Part shown: positions 36,825 to 50,469 of the stretch, one piece after another
How positions within the stretch are numbered: the stretch's first letter is position 1
Layout: every line of letters begins with the position of its first letter
From: Orthonyx spaldingii
Lineage: Eukaryota > Chordata > Aves > Passeriformes > Orthonychidae
NCBI GenBank assembly: GCA_013397795.1
Contig: VZTJ01000581.1
Location: 1-64,000, forward strand
Direction: 5' to 3'
DNA: 64,000 nt
The notes under the pieces: generated by a model
What the model was told of the DNA's origin: nothing
Databases searched by the model: none
Seen by the model: only the letters and a program-made list of their open reading frames with translations
Made by a program: the position numbers and the translations under genes

Positions 36825-38792
36825 CCTTCACTCACCACTTCTAGAGATGTGAGGCTGGTTTGATCTTCATCTGCATTCAATCTGTTCTCGTTCTTAGCAG
36901 AGCAGGAATCACCGAGGGGTGCCAGCTATTGTGTGCCTTTTGTGAAAGGGACATATGCCTACTAAACCTGCTTGAAATGATTAAACACTTTTTCACATGG
37001 TCACATGTTTTAATCTGAGCATGGGATTTTGTTTATATACCTTGAAAAGTTGCAACTTTTTTGTTTGTATTTTTTTTCTTACCAGGCAAGAGAGTGACTG
37101 TTTAACATTTTATAATTAATATAATTTACTTTGTGACTTTCTGTCATTATACCCTTTGGTTACTTAGTGATTCCTTTAAACTTAGAAGGAAAATGATTCC
37201 CTTCTCTGTTTCATATTGAGAATAAAAAGAAAAGAATGAAGAATTGGTCTCTCTTCATCAAACTCTTTTTCTTTTGTACCTTTCTCTAGTGATTGATCTT
37301 TCTTTTGCCATCAGACAGTTCTATGATTAATTGTTTTGGCTTCTTTCTACCTATTGTGTATATTACTTGCATAAAAAAAACCCGAAAAACTAAAATCACA
37401 ATTAGGAAAAAGACAGGTTTCTAAGGTCATCTTGTTTTTCTTACATATGTGAAAGGTAACATAAAATTATGAGTTCCTTTGTGTTATTGTTCCATAACAG
37501 TCTGCAACATTTGTTTTTGCTTTTAAATAGATACTTTAAATAATCACTTGCTTGAGGAAATACACAAGAAAAATAGTGTGTAGATGCTAAAACAGTATAG
37601 CACATTAAAGAAGTGAAAAACTTATTGTATAACCTGCCCGTTGTCTTCTCCGCTGTTATTCTGTTATTCTCCGGAGAGAATTCTCCTTTAGTGTTTTCTA
37701 TTTTACTATAATGAGATTATATAGGGATTCAGGATACAGACTTCTTCAGTCTCTTTGTTATTTTCCCTCTGGGGTTGTCACTCATGTCAGTATTTTTAGA
37801 TCACTGCAGACGTGATATTTGTTTATAAGTGTATTTGGATATGTATGCATGGTTATGTGTTTATATGCAGAGAGACAATCTTGAGAAGTACAGATATTAA
37901 AGACTGAAGAAAACATAAACATTAAAATGATACATTCTTCCTGTTTTAATCTCACAAAGACATTCTTAAATGATGAATGCATATAATTCTTCCTGAAAGT
38001 CATCTTGCTTACAGTTACCTCCATGCTGACTGCAGGAAGTCACATCCTCAGCGGACTAAGTTGGCATCTCTCTGTTAGCAACCACAGAGCTACACCAGAG
38101 GACAATCTGTCCCTGTACAAGCATAAATTATACAAGGACTAATTTTCCTTTGTCTTGAACCCAATATGGTACGTAGCATGTAGGAAAGAAATGATAAAGA
38201 ATGAGTGAAACCCTCACTAAAATCCTAATGGCAGATGTTTGCAGGTAGAAATGAGTAGTCCCCGTGCATGGTTCTGCAGAACTAGGCTCAAATTAAATAG
38301 AACCAGACAAGATAAAAATAGACAGAACCATAAAATAAAATCAACAAAGAGCTCCACAAAATAACAAGTTTTTATCTCCAGGAATTTGTTTGTAGACAAA
38401 GCTCTGGACAGAATTACCAGGAAAAGTGTTTGCTTTCCTACCGCATATCTAGGGCTCTCTTTGGTGCCTGGATAAAGCTTTAACCTGACTGACATAGATT
38501 CTACTAAAAAGCCCTAGTGAATGAATTATATGTGTGAGGTCATGGGGTTGCAGCAGCAGAAATGTTTTAGAAAAGTGGTGGACTGGTTACTAATGTATGT
38601 ATCTAGCTAGGCATTTGTAGCACTACCTACCCCTTTTTCCAAAATTGTTCCATCTGGAAGAAGGGCAAGCTCATAAAGTGGAGGACTGGTTTGACCAGAG
38701 CTAGAGGAAGTTTTCGTTTCAAGTGACTTTTGACTCCCCACCAAATGTCAAATGTATATCTTGGTTGAGTTTCATACAGAAGCAAAACAAAT

Positions 38793-38828
38793 AAACAAAC
38801 AAACAAACTAACTAACTAACTAACTAAC
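38793..38828. repeat. Compound microsatellite (AAAC)4(TAAC)5
   Basis: Four AAAC units followed directly by five TAAC units, uninterrupted. The switch implies one substitution that was then amplified by slippage. Confidence 0.95.
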
Positions 38829-41800
38829 AAAAAGTCCTCCCCCATGAAAAAACAGCAATGTTCCTGATCAGAAGTTAATCTGAATCAGTCTCTGAGCTAA
38901 GTTCTGCACAAAGGTGCACACATAAAGCTTTATTTGGAGTTCTGGAATGTAATTATAATTAAGACTTCAAAACATCTTTTTCATTAAATTCAGAGCTTAG
39001 GTTGTGCAATTTATTTGCATTTGAGATAAAAAGAGATGCATATATTTTATGTTGGAATTAGATTTGTAGAAGCAAAAGCTCATTCCCAATGGCAAATATT
39101 ACTAAATCCAATTCCAGTTATGAAATACTAAATTGTTTTTTAAGTGTGAGCTAGCTCTCTTAATAGGCTTTCAATATTAATCCTCTAATGTTTATTGTTT
39201 CTTTACTTTCTAGAGGTTATGAGAGAATGGATGAGCCAGGAAAGTCTGAATTAAATTTAAACTAGAATTTAGTGTTAAGGATTAGAATTAGCTGGCATGA
39301 GATTTTCAGTTTAGATTTAACAAGGTTAAAATTGTGGCTGTAATTGTGGACATATTTCTTCCTAGACAATATAGGATTTAGATGAGCTTAGAGCTCTTAG
39401 ACTATCTTTAATATTAGACTTCTCAATATCAAACTGTTTTTGAAAGTTTTCAGTGTGGTAATATTCAGAAAATACCTGCACTCACACATTCTTGCACAGA
39501 ATCTTGCTGAATAGAACAAAAAAATTTACATTTTTAAATCTTACATTTGACAGGGCAAACAAAATTGTAAATAAACCACCAGAAACTTCAATTTTGCCCT
39601 CAGTTTACACTGCAGCAGGAGACGCAGTAATGTCTGAGTAGACCAGCAGCAACCATAAAATGTAATCCACCAGTGCCTTACAATATGGTCTAAATGGCAA
39701 AGAAGTGGGAGAAAAAAAATCACTTTACTTCCCAAGTTCTGCAAACCTGTGGTAGTATGAACAAGATGCTTTTAGGAATGTGAACACCAGTTTTAAGAAC
39801 ATAAGCTATTACACCATTACAGTCAAGAAAGCGAGATTTCAACATGTCTATCCACCTTACTTTTTAATAACAATTAAAAGAAAAAGATCATAGACATTAT
39901 GTTTAAGCTTTTTGCAGGTGCATATGGCTTATCTGGGTGTAAATATAGTTCTTTTTTGAGAGAGAAGCCTCTGAAATCTCTAAGTTTTCCAGGTTCTTCA
40001 GGCTACCAGTAATCTTTCTTTGATCCAGCAAACTTTTCCTTGTACAGATGTTGACTCATATATAGGGTTAAAATTATGGTGGTTAAAATTAAGCATGTAT
40101 GTAAATGTTTTGCAGCAGCAGTCTTCTGTACAAACCAGCTCTCTGTCCCTGGCATCTCCATTGATGTGTTGTGCCAACAGCCATGCTAATTAGGAGTAGA
40201 ACTGCTTCACAAACTGTAGGAGAGTGTATTGAAAGCCTTCAAAATTTAGTACAACTTGAACAACTTCATTCACTCAATATTAACAACTATTTGCCACTGG
40301 AATTTTATGGAAAATGAAAAAGGTCAATAAAAATACAACTCCCAAGCACAGTCTTTTTCTGGGATTATTGAGTATCCTGACTTTTTCATGGGAGAGATAC
40401 AGTGCACCTATAGCAGATAGGCCTGCTCCACTCTGGGATATTCCAGCATTTCCAGAGGCACTTTCAGAAACATAGTTCACATAAAGCTCCATAAATCATG
40501 AATCAGGAATGTGGAAAAGCCTTTCTGTGTGTTTCTGCTATTGTGGCCATGCACTTACCCTTAAATTCGTTCACTTTTTGCAAAATACTGTTGGGACTTC
40601 AGTTACACATTTTTCATGGATCTACACTCACCCAGTCTGTGCAGAGCAAAGGAGTAGATACATCCTATGCACAGATCTCCACTTCCCTATCCAATCATTA
40701 AATTTTATGGAATTACAGAGGGTATAGAATTACATAAGCCAGGAAGAGAACTAAGCGGGAACATGGGTTTTTCAAACGCCAGCCACCACTCAACCCATAG
40801 TAGTTACAGAGACAAGAAAATTAGAAATTGCAACACTAAAATGCCCAGGTTCTGCTTCTCCATTCTCAATGGACTATCTTTCCTAGAAAAGAGATAGCTC
40901 AGAAAGACCTTTCTACAGTTAGGAGTACCTCTGATCTTTTAAGTTATATGGTGTTAGTGCCAGTTACACTGTGTTTCTTCTGGTCTCTTTGGTAAATATC
41001 ATCCAGTTTTGCTGATCTGTTGCTGCTGAATTCCCAAATTGTTCTGTAATTTATTCTTTATAGACTTCAATGTCTGTAAAGTCTGCACAAGAGAAAGGCC
41101 ATTGGAAATTGAATTTTCCTGCTATCCAGGTTAATAAATGCCTTAATAACATCTTCCTGAAATGTCAATTCAATTATTGTTTATCTTTGCATCTATAAAC
41201 AATTAAAAAAATAATCTGCAATAGTCCACTTTTCATGCTGTTGTAATTTCACTTTTTCATTATGGTAAAAAGCAAGCACACAGTGTACATGATTTTTTCA
41301 TTCTCAAACCACTAAAATTATAATAATAAAATCTAATCCGATTCATTTTTGTTGTAATTTTCACAGCTTCATTTTAGGCAGGCTCACACATTAGGTACTG
41401 AACATATATGATCTAAAACAGGGTAAAGGACAATGAATTCATCGAAGAGATATGCAGGAGCATAAGGCTAGAAAGTCAGATGCAGCCATTGAAAGATTAG
41501 AGTGAAATAATCTGTGTTACCTCTTGAAATAATTTGAAACCTGCTTTGATCTGCTGCTCCTGCAGCAGCTCCGTACTGCCAGAACACAAGCTAGCTAGTT
41601 TCAAAATGTGCTGAATATATAAAAAATGCATTTATATACCTGCAAGTGATTATAGCCAATTGCTTTTCTGCACCGTGTCTCCTGTGTGGTACAAAATCTC
41701 TTGCTCTGTTTCCAGAGCAGAACACGATTCATAGTTTCTATGGATCAGACACCAAGGGTATAATGAGATGGACACATTTAATACCCAAATAAAAGGTACA

Positions 41801-43787
41801 ATGAATACCTCCAAATGTGAATGGTTAAACATAAACATACCTAGGAAATACACCACATTGAACTTAAGTAGTAACTCTTTACTTTTTAACTCTTGTAAAA
41901 AGGAATGTTTATTTGAAACTTGACTTGGGAAGGGGAGTGAATGAAAGCACATCTGCAGACATTAAATTATATTTGCATTTGTTTATGAATAAGGCATCTG
42001 GTTTATGGGAAGAACAGAAATCTGGCCTACAGGGATATATTTCATATATATCCATGACATTTTTCAGAGTCGATGCCTACAACAAAATGCTTAGCCTAGA
42101 CTTGCACAGATCAAGAAAGCTGAAAATTTTGTTCTGAGAGTATCAGTACTTAGTTTAGTGCTGGACCTAGGACAGATACTTTGATACAGAAAAGAAAGCA
42201 CAGAAAAATGTAATCAGTCCTTTGTCTTTTTCCTTCACTCTTTCTTGCCTGTCCACCTCTTCCTGTCTTTTCTCTTTGACAATAAATACAATGAAGAGCA
42301 GACCATTTTTTGAAGAAGTGAAAAGAAAGTCTGTTTATCCACCTGGTCCGTGCTTGCCCCTCATGTTTGAGAGGGACTTGTTTCTTGTCTTATCACTTGA
42401 GTTCTGCCCTGTAAAGAGGTGTATAGCTCAAATTCAGAAGGATGTAGGGAAACCTCTGTAACAACATCATTTTCTCTCCCTGGAGGAGACCAGGCTCAAT
42501 TTCTGGGACAAAGTAAAAGTTTAGGTCATAGGTAATTTTCCTGACAGTTCTTTGCACGCATGAGAGAGGGGAGGAAAGAGGTCAGAGTAGTGATGGGCAG
42601 GTTCTGGAAATCAGCAGAGAAAAGAAAGGGAGGAACTGATACTTATGAGAATATCTGTACTAGAACTTTTCATTATTCGTTCCTCATTCATATATTACTA
42701 TATTTTTTAAAAAATGTTTGTGTATAATTTTTAGGCAGAAACAGATACCAAGCAGTATGTGAATAGACAGAGAAATACATTCCAAGAATATTTAGTGGCT
42801 TGGCAATTAGAAATAATGAACACTGAACTAAGTATCAAAGACTCTCCAACGTGTAAACTTGAGCTGCATAAAGTGGTCTGAAGGGGAGTGAGTGAAATTT
42901 ACTGACAATTTACTTGTCATAGGGTCAGCTGAAAAGGTGATAGAACCTTTTTGTATTTCTAAAAAAAGCAATTCATTGAAACACAGAAAGCACTCCACAG
43001 ATAATAAATATTGTCCAGAAAAACACAAAAAATATCTTAGTCTCAGAATAATTTTTTAAAATTTCTTTGAGATTACTGCCAGATATAAATAACATTTAAG
43101 ATATATTTTTGAAGTAAACTAGTAATTAAAAGTGAATTTCTTATTAGGGAAAAGAAATTCTAGGATCCAGTTCCTTCCAAGGATCTAACCAATAGACCAT
43201 TCTTTTGAATTTTGGATGCATGAAGAGCATTGGAAGGAATTGTTATTGCAACAATAACTGATAAAGAGCTTCTTAGTAGGAAGGATGACAAAGTCAATGC
43301 AGGATACAGGCATGGCTGTCCTTCTGTAGATTATGTAAAAATTAGATTTTATGATGTTTAGGATGTTCTGTATATTCCTTTCTTTCAATGTTAAAATACT
43401 CTTTGAAATACCCTCTCACCTTAGCTGCTCTGTGAGTTGCTTGATGCATTATGCTGATTCTATGTGCTTTTACTGCCTTTCACAAAATCTATGACAGTTT
43501 TACCATAGTTTTGATAAACTCTTTTTAGGTGGTAGCTGCTACTGAAATAGCATGGCAAAGTGATATGCAGTGAAAAACAAACTCATGCACTAAACAAAAA
43601 GTTCAGTTATCAACTAAGAAGCTTTGCATTCTATGAACTTCTACCTTCTGGCTCACTCCATTTATAAATGAATAGAATTAAAGTTTCCACTGGAATCCAC
43701 ATGTTCTTAGGCATCAGGAAATGGCGGGGCAGGGAGGGAAGGAATGGCTTTATAAAATTTCAGGAGTATTGAAATGTACAAGTCTCC

Positions 43788-43808
43788 TTTTTTTTTTTTT
43801 TTTTTTTT
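43788..43808. repeat. Poly(T), 21 bp
   Basis: Uninterrupted T run followed by GACAG; no retroposon body recognised on either side. Confidence 0.85.
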
Positions 43809-44170
43809 GACAGTAAAGCTTGCACATGACAGAAGAACCTGGACTGAGGGATAGATTCTTTTTTTAATAAGGTGTGAGGTCTACCTGAATTTTTCTCCAA
43901 AGCTAGGTAATTTGTAATAGAGCTTTCCCATATTGATTCTCCAATATCTTACATGGCAAGCGCTCATGCCAGATATTGCCTTTCCATGAAAATTCTTGTA
44001 TTTGGGCACGCATTTTCATGAGGTTTTTAGGTACCAACACATTTGAATGTTGCTACAGTTGAAATTGACAATGAGTTTGAAAATTGCTAAGAACTTAGAG
44101 ACTTAACACCTATACATACTGAAACAGCATGATCATATATGATCCTTATTCTCACAGAAATTGAAATTAC

Positions 44171-44187
44171 TTTTTTTTTTTTTTTTT
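44171..44187. repeat. Poly(T), 17 bp
   Basis: Uninterrupted T run in AT-rich unique sequence. Confidence 0.85.
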
Positions 44188-46304
44188 AATGAGATAGCAA
44201 TTGTCTCTGGAAGGTACAGGATTATATACGTTAGAAATAAAAATGCATGTAGATTGTGGATCTACTAACTAATTTTTTTTTAAATAGAGGTTATATTATT
44301 CTGCTTTTACTTGGACCATTCATGCTGTTCATGGAGTAAATATTACATGGATTTTAGCAACCATTCAAATACACAGTATGCTGCAATAAATGTATGTAGC
44401 TTTACATATGCAGCATCCCAAATTAATTGTCATAACAGAAATCTGGAAAATGGAAAATACAAATATATGATAAGTAAGCATACTCTTTGGAGGATTTGAA
44501 ACAATTCCCTAGGCACTTTTATTTCTTCATTAGGACTGAATACATAAAATCCCTTGGTGTACTTGAATGAAAATGTCCTTACATTTTAATGATGATTATT
44601 TTTCACACAGAATTTGAGACTCCCAGAATGAAGGAAAATCTAGATTGTCCTGAGTCAGCTGTACAACTTGTACCTTTTGGTCTTTCTTTACTAATAAAAG
44701 ATCTCTGACCTATTTTCTGTGCTGAATATGAGGAAGAAAATAAAAACAGTGCAGGGTAAAGGACAGGTTCTTAGTGTGTTTTTGGAAGAACTGTTGTATT
44801 TCTAAAGCTAAAAGTTATTTTCTTACAAGGTCTTTGCAGTCTCCATTAATCATTTCTTTAGCTAAATCTGCCTGTTAGCATATTTATAGCTGTCATTGCA
44901 TGCTCTGAGCAGTTTCTTTAAGCGGACCATGCATTTGTTTTTGACAGAGGTTAGCCTTAAGACAAAATCACCCATTCAAATCAATAACCATCATGTAACA
45001 ATTGTTGACTAAGCCAATGTCTTCTCCTTCAGAAGAAAAATCCAGTGGGAATGCTGTATAATTTTAAATTTGCTTTTATAACAGGACTCATCTATGTACT
45101 TCTGCTCTGTCTCTCTCCACCTTGTGGTTATTTTGCATCATTGCAGTCAATTATTTCAGGCCTCAAACTGTGTTGTTGTTTCCTTGTGTATAAATAAAAC
45201 ATTTGAGTATGTTATTCTTTCCCGTTCAGTAATCTATCTGTTAGCTTTTACAGCTGAAATTTATATTTGACAAATTAATTTTAGTGGAATAACTTTTTCT
45301 GTCTTGTCCAGGAAAGGACGACTGTGGGTTACAACATGCTTAGAGGTATCCGTATCATGTCAGACATATTTTCTTTGTGATCCTTTCTTGAGGCTTCGGC
45401 TAGGAGCACCTTAAAAACATGATGGATGATCAGAAAGCAGCCTTCAGTGGATTTCCTATAAATTAAATTCTGTAATATTTAAAAAGAGGAGGGGGAAAAA
45501 AGGATTTTGTAATCAAATACAGAAGACTGATCCCACTCCCATTTTCACAAAGTTCAAATTGGAATGGAACAACAAAAAGTCAGTTCTGATTATTTCTGGG
45601 CTTAATTTTAAAGCTAAGTGTCTAGTGACAGCGTAGTTGGAGGTGTTTTGCCTACCTCTATAGCTCAAAGAGAGCTTATATTGTGAGTTACTAATCTGAA
45701 TGCCGGGGAAGCCAACAGGTTCATCACCTAGATCACAGCTAACACTGGAAACAGCAGCATGTTCTTAATCCCACCTGCAAACTCAAGTCCTTCATCTTGG
45801 CCTGGAAGCAGGACTTTGTCTTCAGGTGGGATTCACATTTATTTCTGGGCTCTCTCATGTACTTAAATCATATTTATTCCTTATAAAACACAAACAAAAT
45901 AAAGATTCTTCATTTCATTCAGTAATTGAGCAATTAGCTGACAAGAGTTGGAAGACCAGCATGTGTCATTCATGAGATTCTTGATTTTAGAAGGATGAAG
46001 CAGATGTCATCTCATTCCATGTGGTTAATATGCTTTCTTGTTTTCAATTATAAACTGGAAACTTGAACCTCACTCTAGAACCTAGTAGTTAAAGCCTATG
46101 GGAAAGAAAAGAAAAGAGAGACCTGGAGACCCTTCATTAATCTAATCAATACTGAATATTACAGTATTCACAAAGTGGACCGCCTGGTCTTTTTTGTCTC
46201 CCAGATGAATCCATCAACCATTATAATCACACTCATTCTGTCTTCTGTGCTAAATGAATGTGCATCGATCCCATGTAAAGTGGAATGATTTGAGATTAAG
46301 GGGG

Positions 46305-46320
46305 AAAAAAAAAAAAAAAA
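46305..46320. repeat. Poly(A), 16 bp
   Basis: Uninterrupted A run after GGGGG, in unique sequence. Confidence 0.85.
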
Positions 46321-48967
46321 GGCAAAAGCACTTCCTTTCCCTAGGCTTAGGAAAACACATGCACAGGATGCATGTATTCCAGGACCAGAACAGCTAACTC
46401 ACATAACACACACTTTTTCCATGTGTCCCTAAATAAAAGCTGACCAGTTAAGGGACAGGATGTTCCCAGTTTTGGTTTTTTCTGGAATCAAACTACATTG
46501 AGTGTTCTCTGAGAAAGTAAACAGAAAACAACTCTGCAGGTGACAGAAGTAGAAATTTAGGTTATGAACTGGGACATGACTAAAACATGAATTAGACCTG
46601 GAACTTGTCAGGCTTACCATGATTCAGGTCAGATGAGGAGCTAGTTTTAGGAGTAAGCATCCTCTGAGCATCTGCAGTAACAAATAGCCATCTAGTTGAA
46701 CACTTTATTGTATGCTATTATCAGTACAGGGGTTTTTTTTTCCCCCTCTTGATCAGGATCTCCTGTACTTCTTTCTATGCCTGTACTTTGTGGCTGTTTT
46801 TCTTCCCAAATAAAAGCTTCACAAGGCTATCAGTCATGCAGGTTTTCTAGCAGGTGAATCACTAATTATTCATTTTGATGATTGCGACCACTGCTGTGAC
46901 ACAGCCCCACGAGGATTTCCAAAGGACCATTTGGTAATAAATATTCAACAATTTGTAATGTTTAGTTCTGAGTCATGTCCCAGTACTCATCAAAGGCTGG
47001 ATGTGTCCACTGTCCGTACATAATATCCCCTTTCACCATTATTTAATGACATCAAAATCATGCATTGCACCATCTTGAAACAGAAAACTAGCATATTTTT
47101 AAAGTCACCTTGTCAACTCTAAGACTACACTTCAGCCTTGTAAGTCCATAAACTCTCTTTAAATGTTTATTAAAGATTATAAATGGTATTTCTACTTCAG
47201 TGGAGCCACTCTAATTTGCAGTTTAAGATGATTTGGTTCATTATTTGCAAGTTCAAGTGATGTAGAATGGAAAGTTGTGTGGAAAAATGGCAGTGGTAAC
47301 AGGCAGCATACTCTTAAAAGGATAACTGGTAGTTGGGAGGCATTTCCAAACCTAATCCCACAGAGAGTTGAATTAGATGGATTTATAATCTAGTGATATG
47401 GTTTGGGGTTTTTATCAGGTAAATTCATACAATTCTTGTCAAGCTCATTCTGCATATTTTTTTCTAGGGAATAGAAACATGAAAATTATACTTCTACCAA
47501 ATATATGTAAGGATATGAAACAACAAATCTTTTTAACAAGTGTTTCAATCTGTCATTTTTATCTGTTCAAATCAACTCATGATTGCTGAGAAAGAGATGA
47601 AAATTCAATGAATATTGACAATGCCTTTCTCATTTTAAACAAGCCCACACAGACAGAGGAATGAAACTTTTGACTGATGGGTACTTCTTCAATAAATGCC
47701 AATGCTGATGACATAGTAACATCAGAGTGCTAGGTTGAAGCGAGTTTGGCATCAGGATGGTCATGGAGAAGAATATGAGGTTATAGTTACTACAAACAAG
47801 TAAATTTTAGTAGAAAGCAGTGAGCTTCTTTTCCATCAACCTTCTTTGTTTCTCCTTTTTATGATGTAATAGAAAAATTATAAGTTTCTTCAAATGAGAA
47901 TGACAGCATGAAGAGCAGTGAAGAGTGAGGATAAGGAAATAGGTGTCAAAGCTGACAGCATAAGGAATAAGAACAAAATTATTGTGGATGTCTCTGATAC
48001 TGAAATTATGATTAGTTATGCTGTCATTCGCACTCTTGGGAGAACCACAAATATAAATAGCACGATGTACCCAACTGGGAAAACAACATAAACTAGAGTA
48101 AAAGAGATTCCTTATATTAAAGAATTCTATTTTGTCAGATTTGAAAAGTAATTATTAGATCTCCAAAATCTGAACTGGGTAACATTCCTAGTAAAAGGTT
48201 AAACAAAATAATTAGCTTGACTACTTTTTTTTTTCTTAATGAACCTCACTGCTACCTAAAACTTCACAATGAATGAAGTAATCCAGTAAATTAAAAAAAA
48301 TGTTGGATTGCTAGTCAGAAAGACTAGATTGATTTTCTTTAAATTTAACCTTATGAAAGTTAAGCTATTTGTCTGGGCTAGTTGACAAAACTCCATCTGT
48401 AGCCCATTCAGGGAGAGAGACACCCCTAGAAAGTAATTTATCAACAGCTAAGATTCTGTCTGAGATACCCAGGACAAGATGTCCTCAGGACATATGTGTC
48501 TCTTTGCCTTGGCAATTGAGAAAGCCTGCACAAATCTCTTAGGTGTGACATCTGATGGTGTCTGAATGGTTAATATTGGGTAAGTTCTACCCTGCCCTAA
48601 GATCCCCAGGGGTTTTTGAGCTATAAGGGACTACAGAGGTTTCCTACTGTCTCTAAACACTGAGTTCTGTTGGATTAAAAGGGTGAATCACTCACTATGG
48701 ATATGTAAAAATTAATATAATTTTATAAAGAATAGCTATATATGACATGAGAACTTCCTAACATTCCTATATTTATAAGACTTTTATTTCAAGCCCTCTT
48801 ATGCATTTAGTATATACTGAATCAAAGCACTTTTAGACACCAGAAATCACAAATCTATTAATGCTTTCTTTGTAGTCAATCCTCATTGCTTATAAGTTTT
48901 TGACAGAAAAATTATTGTTCATCTAAAAGCAAGCTACTATCCTTCAAAAAGATTTACTGAGTGGAAG

Positions 48968-49090
48968 AATAGAAACACAGAAAATTTTTGGTTGGAAAAG
49001 ACCCTTAAGTTCATGGAGTTCAACCATTAACATAACACTGCCAAGTCCAAACTAATCCATTTCCCTAAATACCTCCAGAGATGGTGGCTC
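48968..49090 (-). mobile_element. CR1 LINE 3' end fragment
   Basis: About 120 bp matching the extreme 3' end of CR1 in reverse: TTTTGGTTGGAAAAGACCCTTAAG, GAGTTCAACCATTAAC, ACTGCCAAGTCCA. It resembles the copy at 13.07-13.45 kb more than the one at 34.98 kb, so it is a different subfamily from the latter. Truncated in the 3' untranslated region; no coding sequence. Confidence 0.85.
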
Positions 49091-50469
49091 AAAGGTGGCT
49101 GTTGAGATGCTAAAGAAGATGCCTAAGAAAGGATTCTAGCCTTCTCTGGCACTGCATTATCTCTGTTCAGTATGGGCTCATCTCAAGTGCATGACCCAGT
49201 CTGTCTATGAGAAGAAAGCTGTGTTAAACTCTCCTATATGCATCCTTCCTTCTGAACAGGGCTTCACGTGACCCTAAAATTTCTTCATAAAATGCTTTTA
49301 TTACCAAAAAAATATGCTGCAAATAAAACTAGTATAATGGCAGTACATTTTGACGTCTCAGGGGACAGGGTGGTGAAGAGATGCATTAAGACTGTTTAGT
49401 TGACTGTGATGGCTGAAGTTACACCCTTAAGAGCTGATCATTAGTGTTCCTTTAGTCTGAGAAACCATATCCTAGTGAGAAATCGTATTTCTCACAGATA
49501 TGCTCTGACATGCTGCTGTCTCTATTTATTCTCTTCATTTCATGTGCTTGAAAAGTTTGTATTTCTGTGGTAAAGGTATTCAAAATGAAGATCTGGTATC
49601 TCCTGAAGCAATATGTCTCTTAGTGTGAAATAAATAGAAAGGAAATAAAATGGTAGCCCACATCAATTTCACCAAGGTGTTTTGAAACTTAAAGGCAGTA
49701 GGTAACCAACAAGCTCTGACAACTACAGAAGAAACTGTAAATAAATATAGAAAATTAAGTTGATAGGCAGATTTAATAAAAAAGACAAGTTATATCAAAT
49801 CTTCCAAATATAGATTTTGATTTATTTCTGATCCTTAATATTTAATATAATCACATCAAAGTTATAAAAAGCCTTAATTGCTATAACTAATTATGTCCTT
49901 GTAGAAAGAAAGTAATTCGTGCAACCATCACAGATCAAGGAATCAAAAAATAAGATCCTGAAGAATTAGTAACTCTGGCATTACATTAATATAAAGTGGA
50001 TATGTGGAATTGAGGGACATATGGCTTATGAGGGTATCCATTAACAACTGTTCAACATAAACAATCAAACAAACGAACTCCCTCAGCAGACATAAGAAAA
50101 ATACTAAATGAAATACCTAGATGCAGAAACTTGAAGAAATGAGAGATAAGAGAGGCAATACGAAAGAGAAAATACCCAGAGCTCACAACCCAGTAAACAG
50201 ACCACTGGAGCATAGTCTTAGAGAGCTTAGAGGCTGATGACACTGAGGAAACAACATCATCATGAGTCTCACAGGCAAGATAACAAATGTCAGGGGAAAC
50301 TAAGAGAACATGGACCTTTCCATGTGAGGATTAGGGGAAGAGGTAAAGGTGGGGAAATGAAAAGATCAAAAGAAAATCTGTCCTAAGTGGGTGTGGGAAA
50401 ATGGAAAGGAGAAGATAAAAAAAGACCAGTTTAATTAAAGCAGGATCTTGGCCCATGTGTCCATCTGGT
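49091..50469. other. Unique AT-rich non-coding DNA
   Basis: No repeat family or gene recognised. The purine-rich stretch 50,280-50,430 is low in complexity. Confidence 0.55.

Larger units (their letters stand above)
35251..48967. other. Unique AT-rich non-coding DNA
   Basis: No transposon recognised across 13.7 kb, unusual sparseness even for a bird. Short tracts: poly(A) near 35,731-35,742 and 35,759-35,767, a compound microsatellite (38,793-38,828), poly(T) runs (43,788-43,808; 44,171-44,187) and poly(A) (46,305-46,320). Splice-like signals occur at 35,938 and 36,643 (see findings). Blocks around 44,880-45,010 and 46,840-47,100 have non-repetitive composition and may be conserved elements; unproven. 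Confidence 0.5.

Noticed and set aside
47241..47400. Possible CR1 tail (AGTTGAATTAGATGG)
   Set aside because: A single short similarity without the neighbouring blocks in order.
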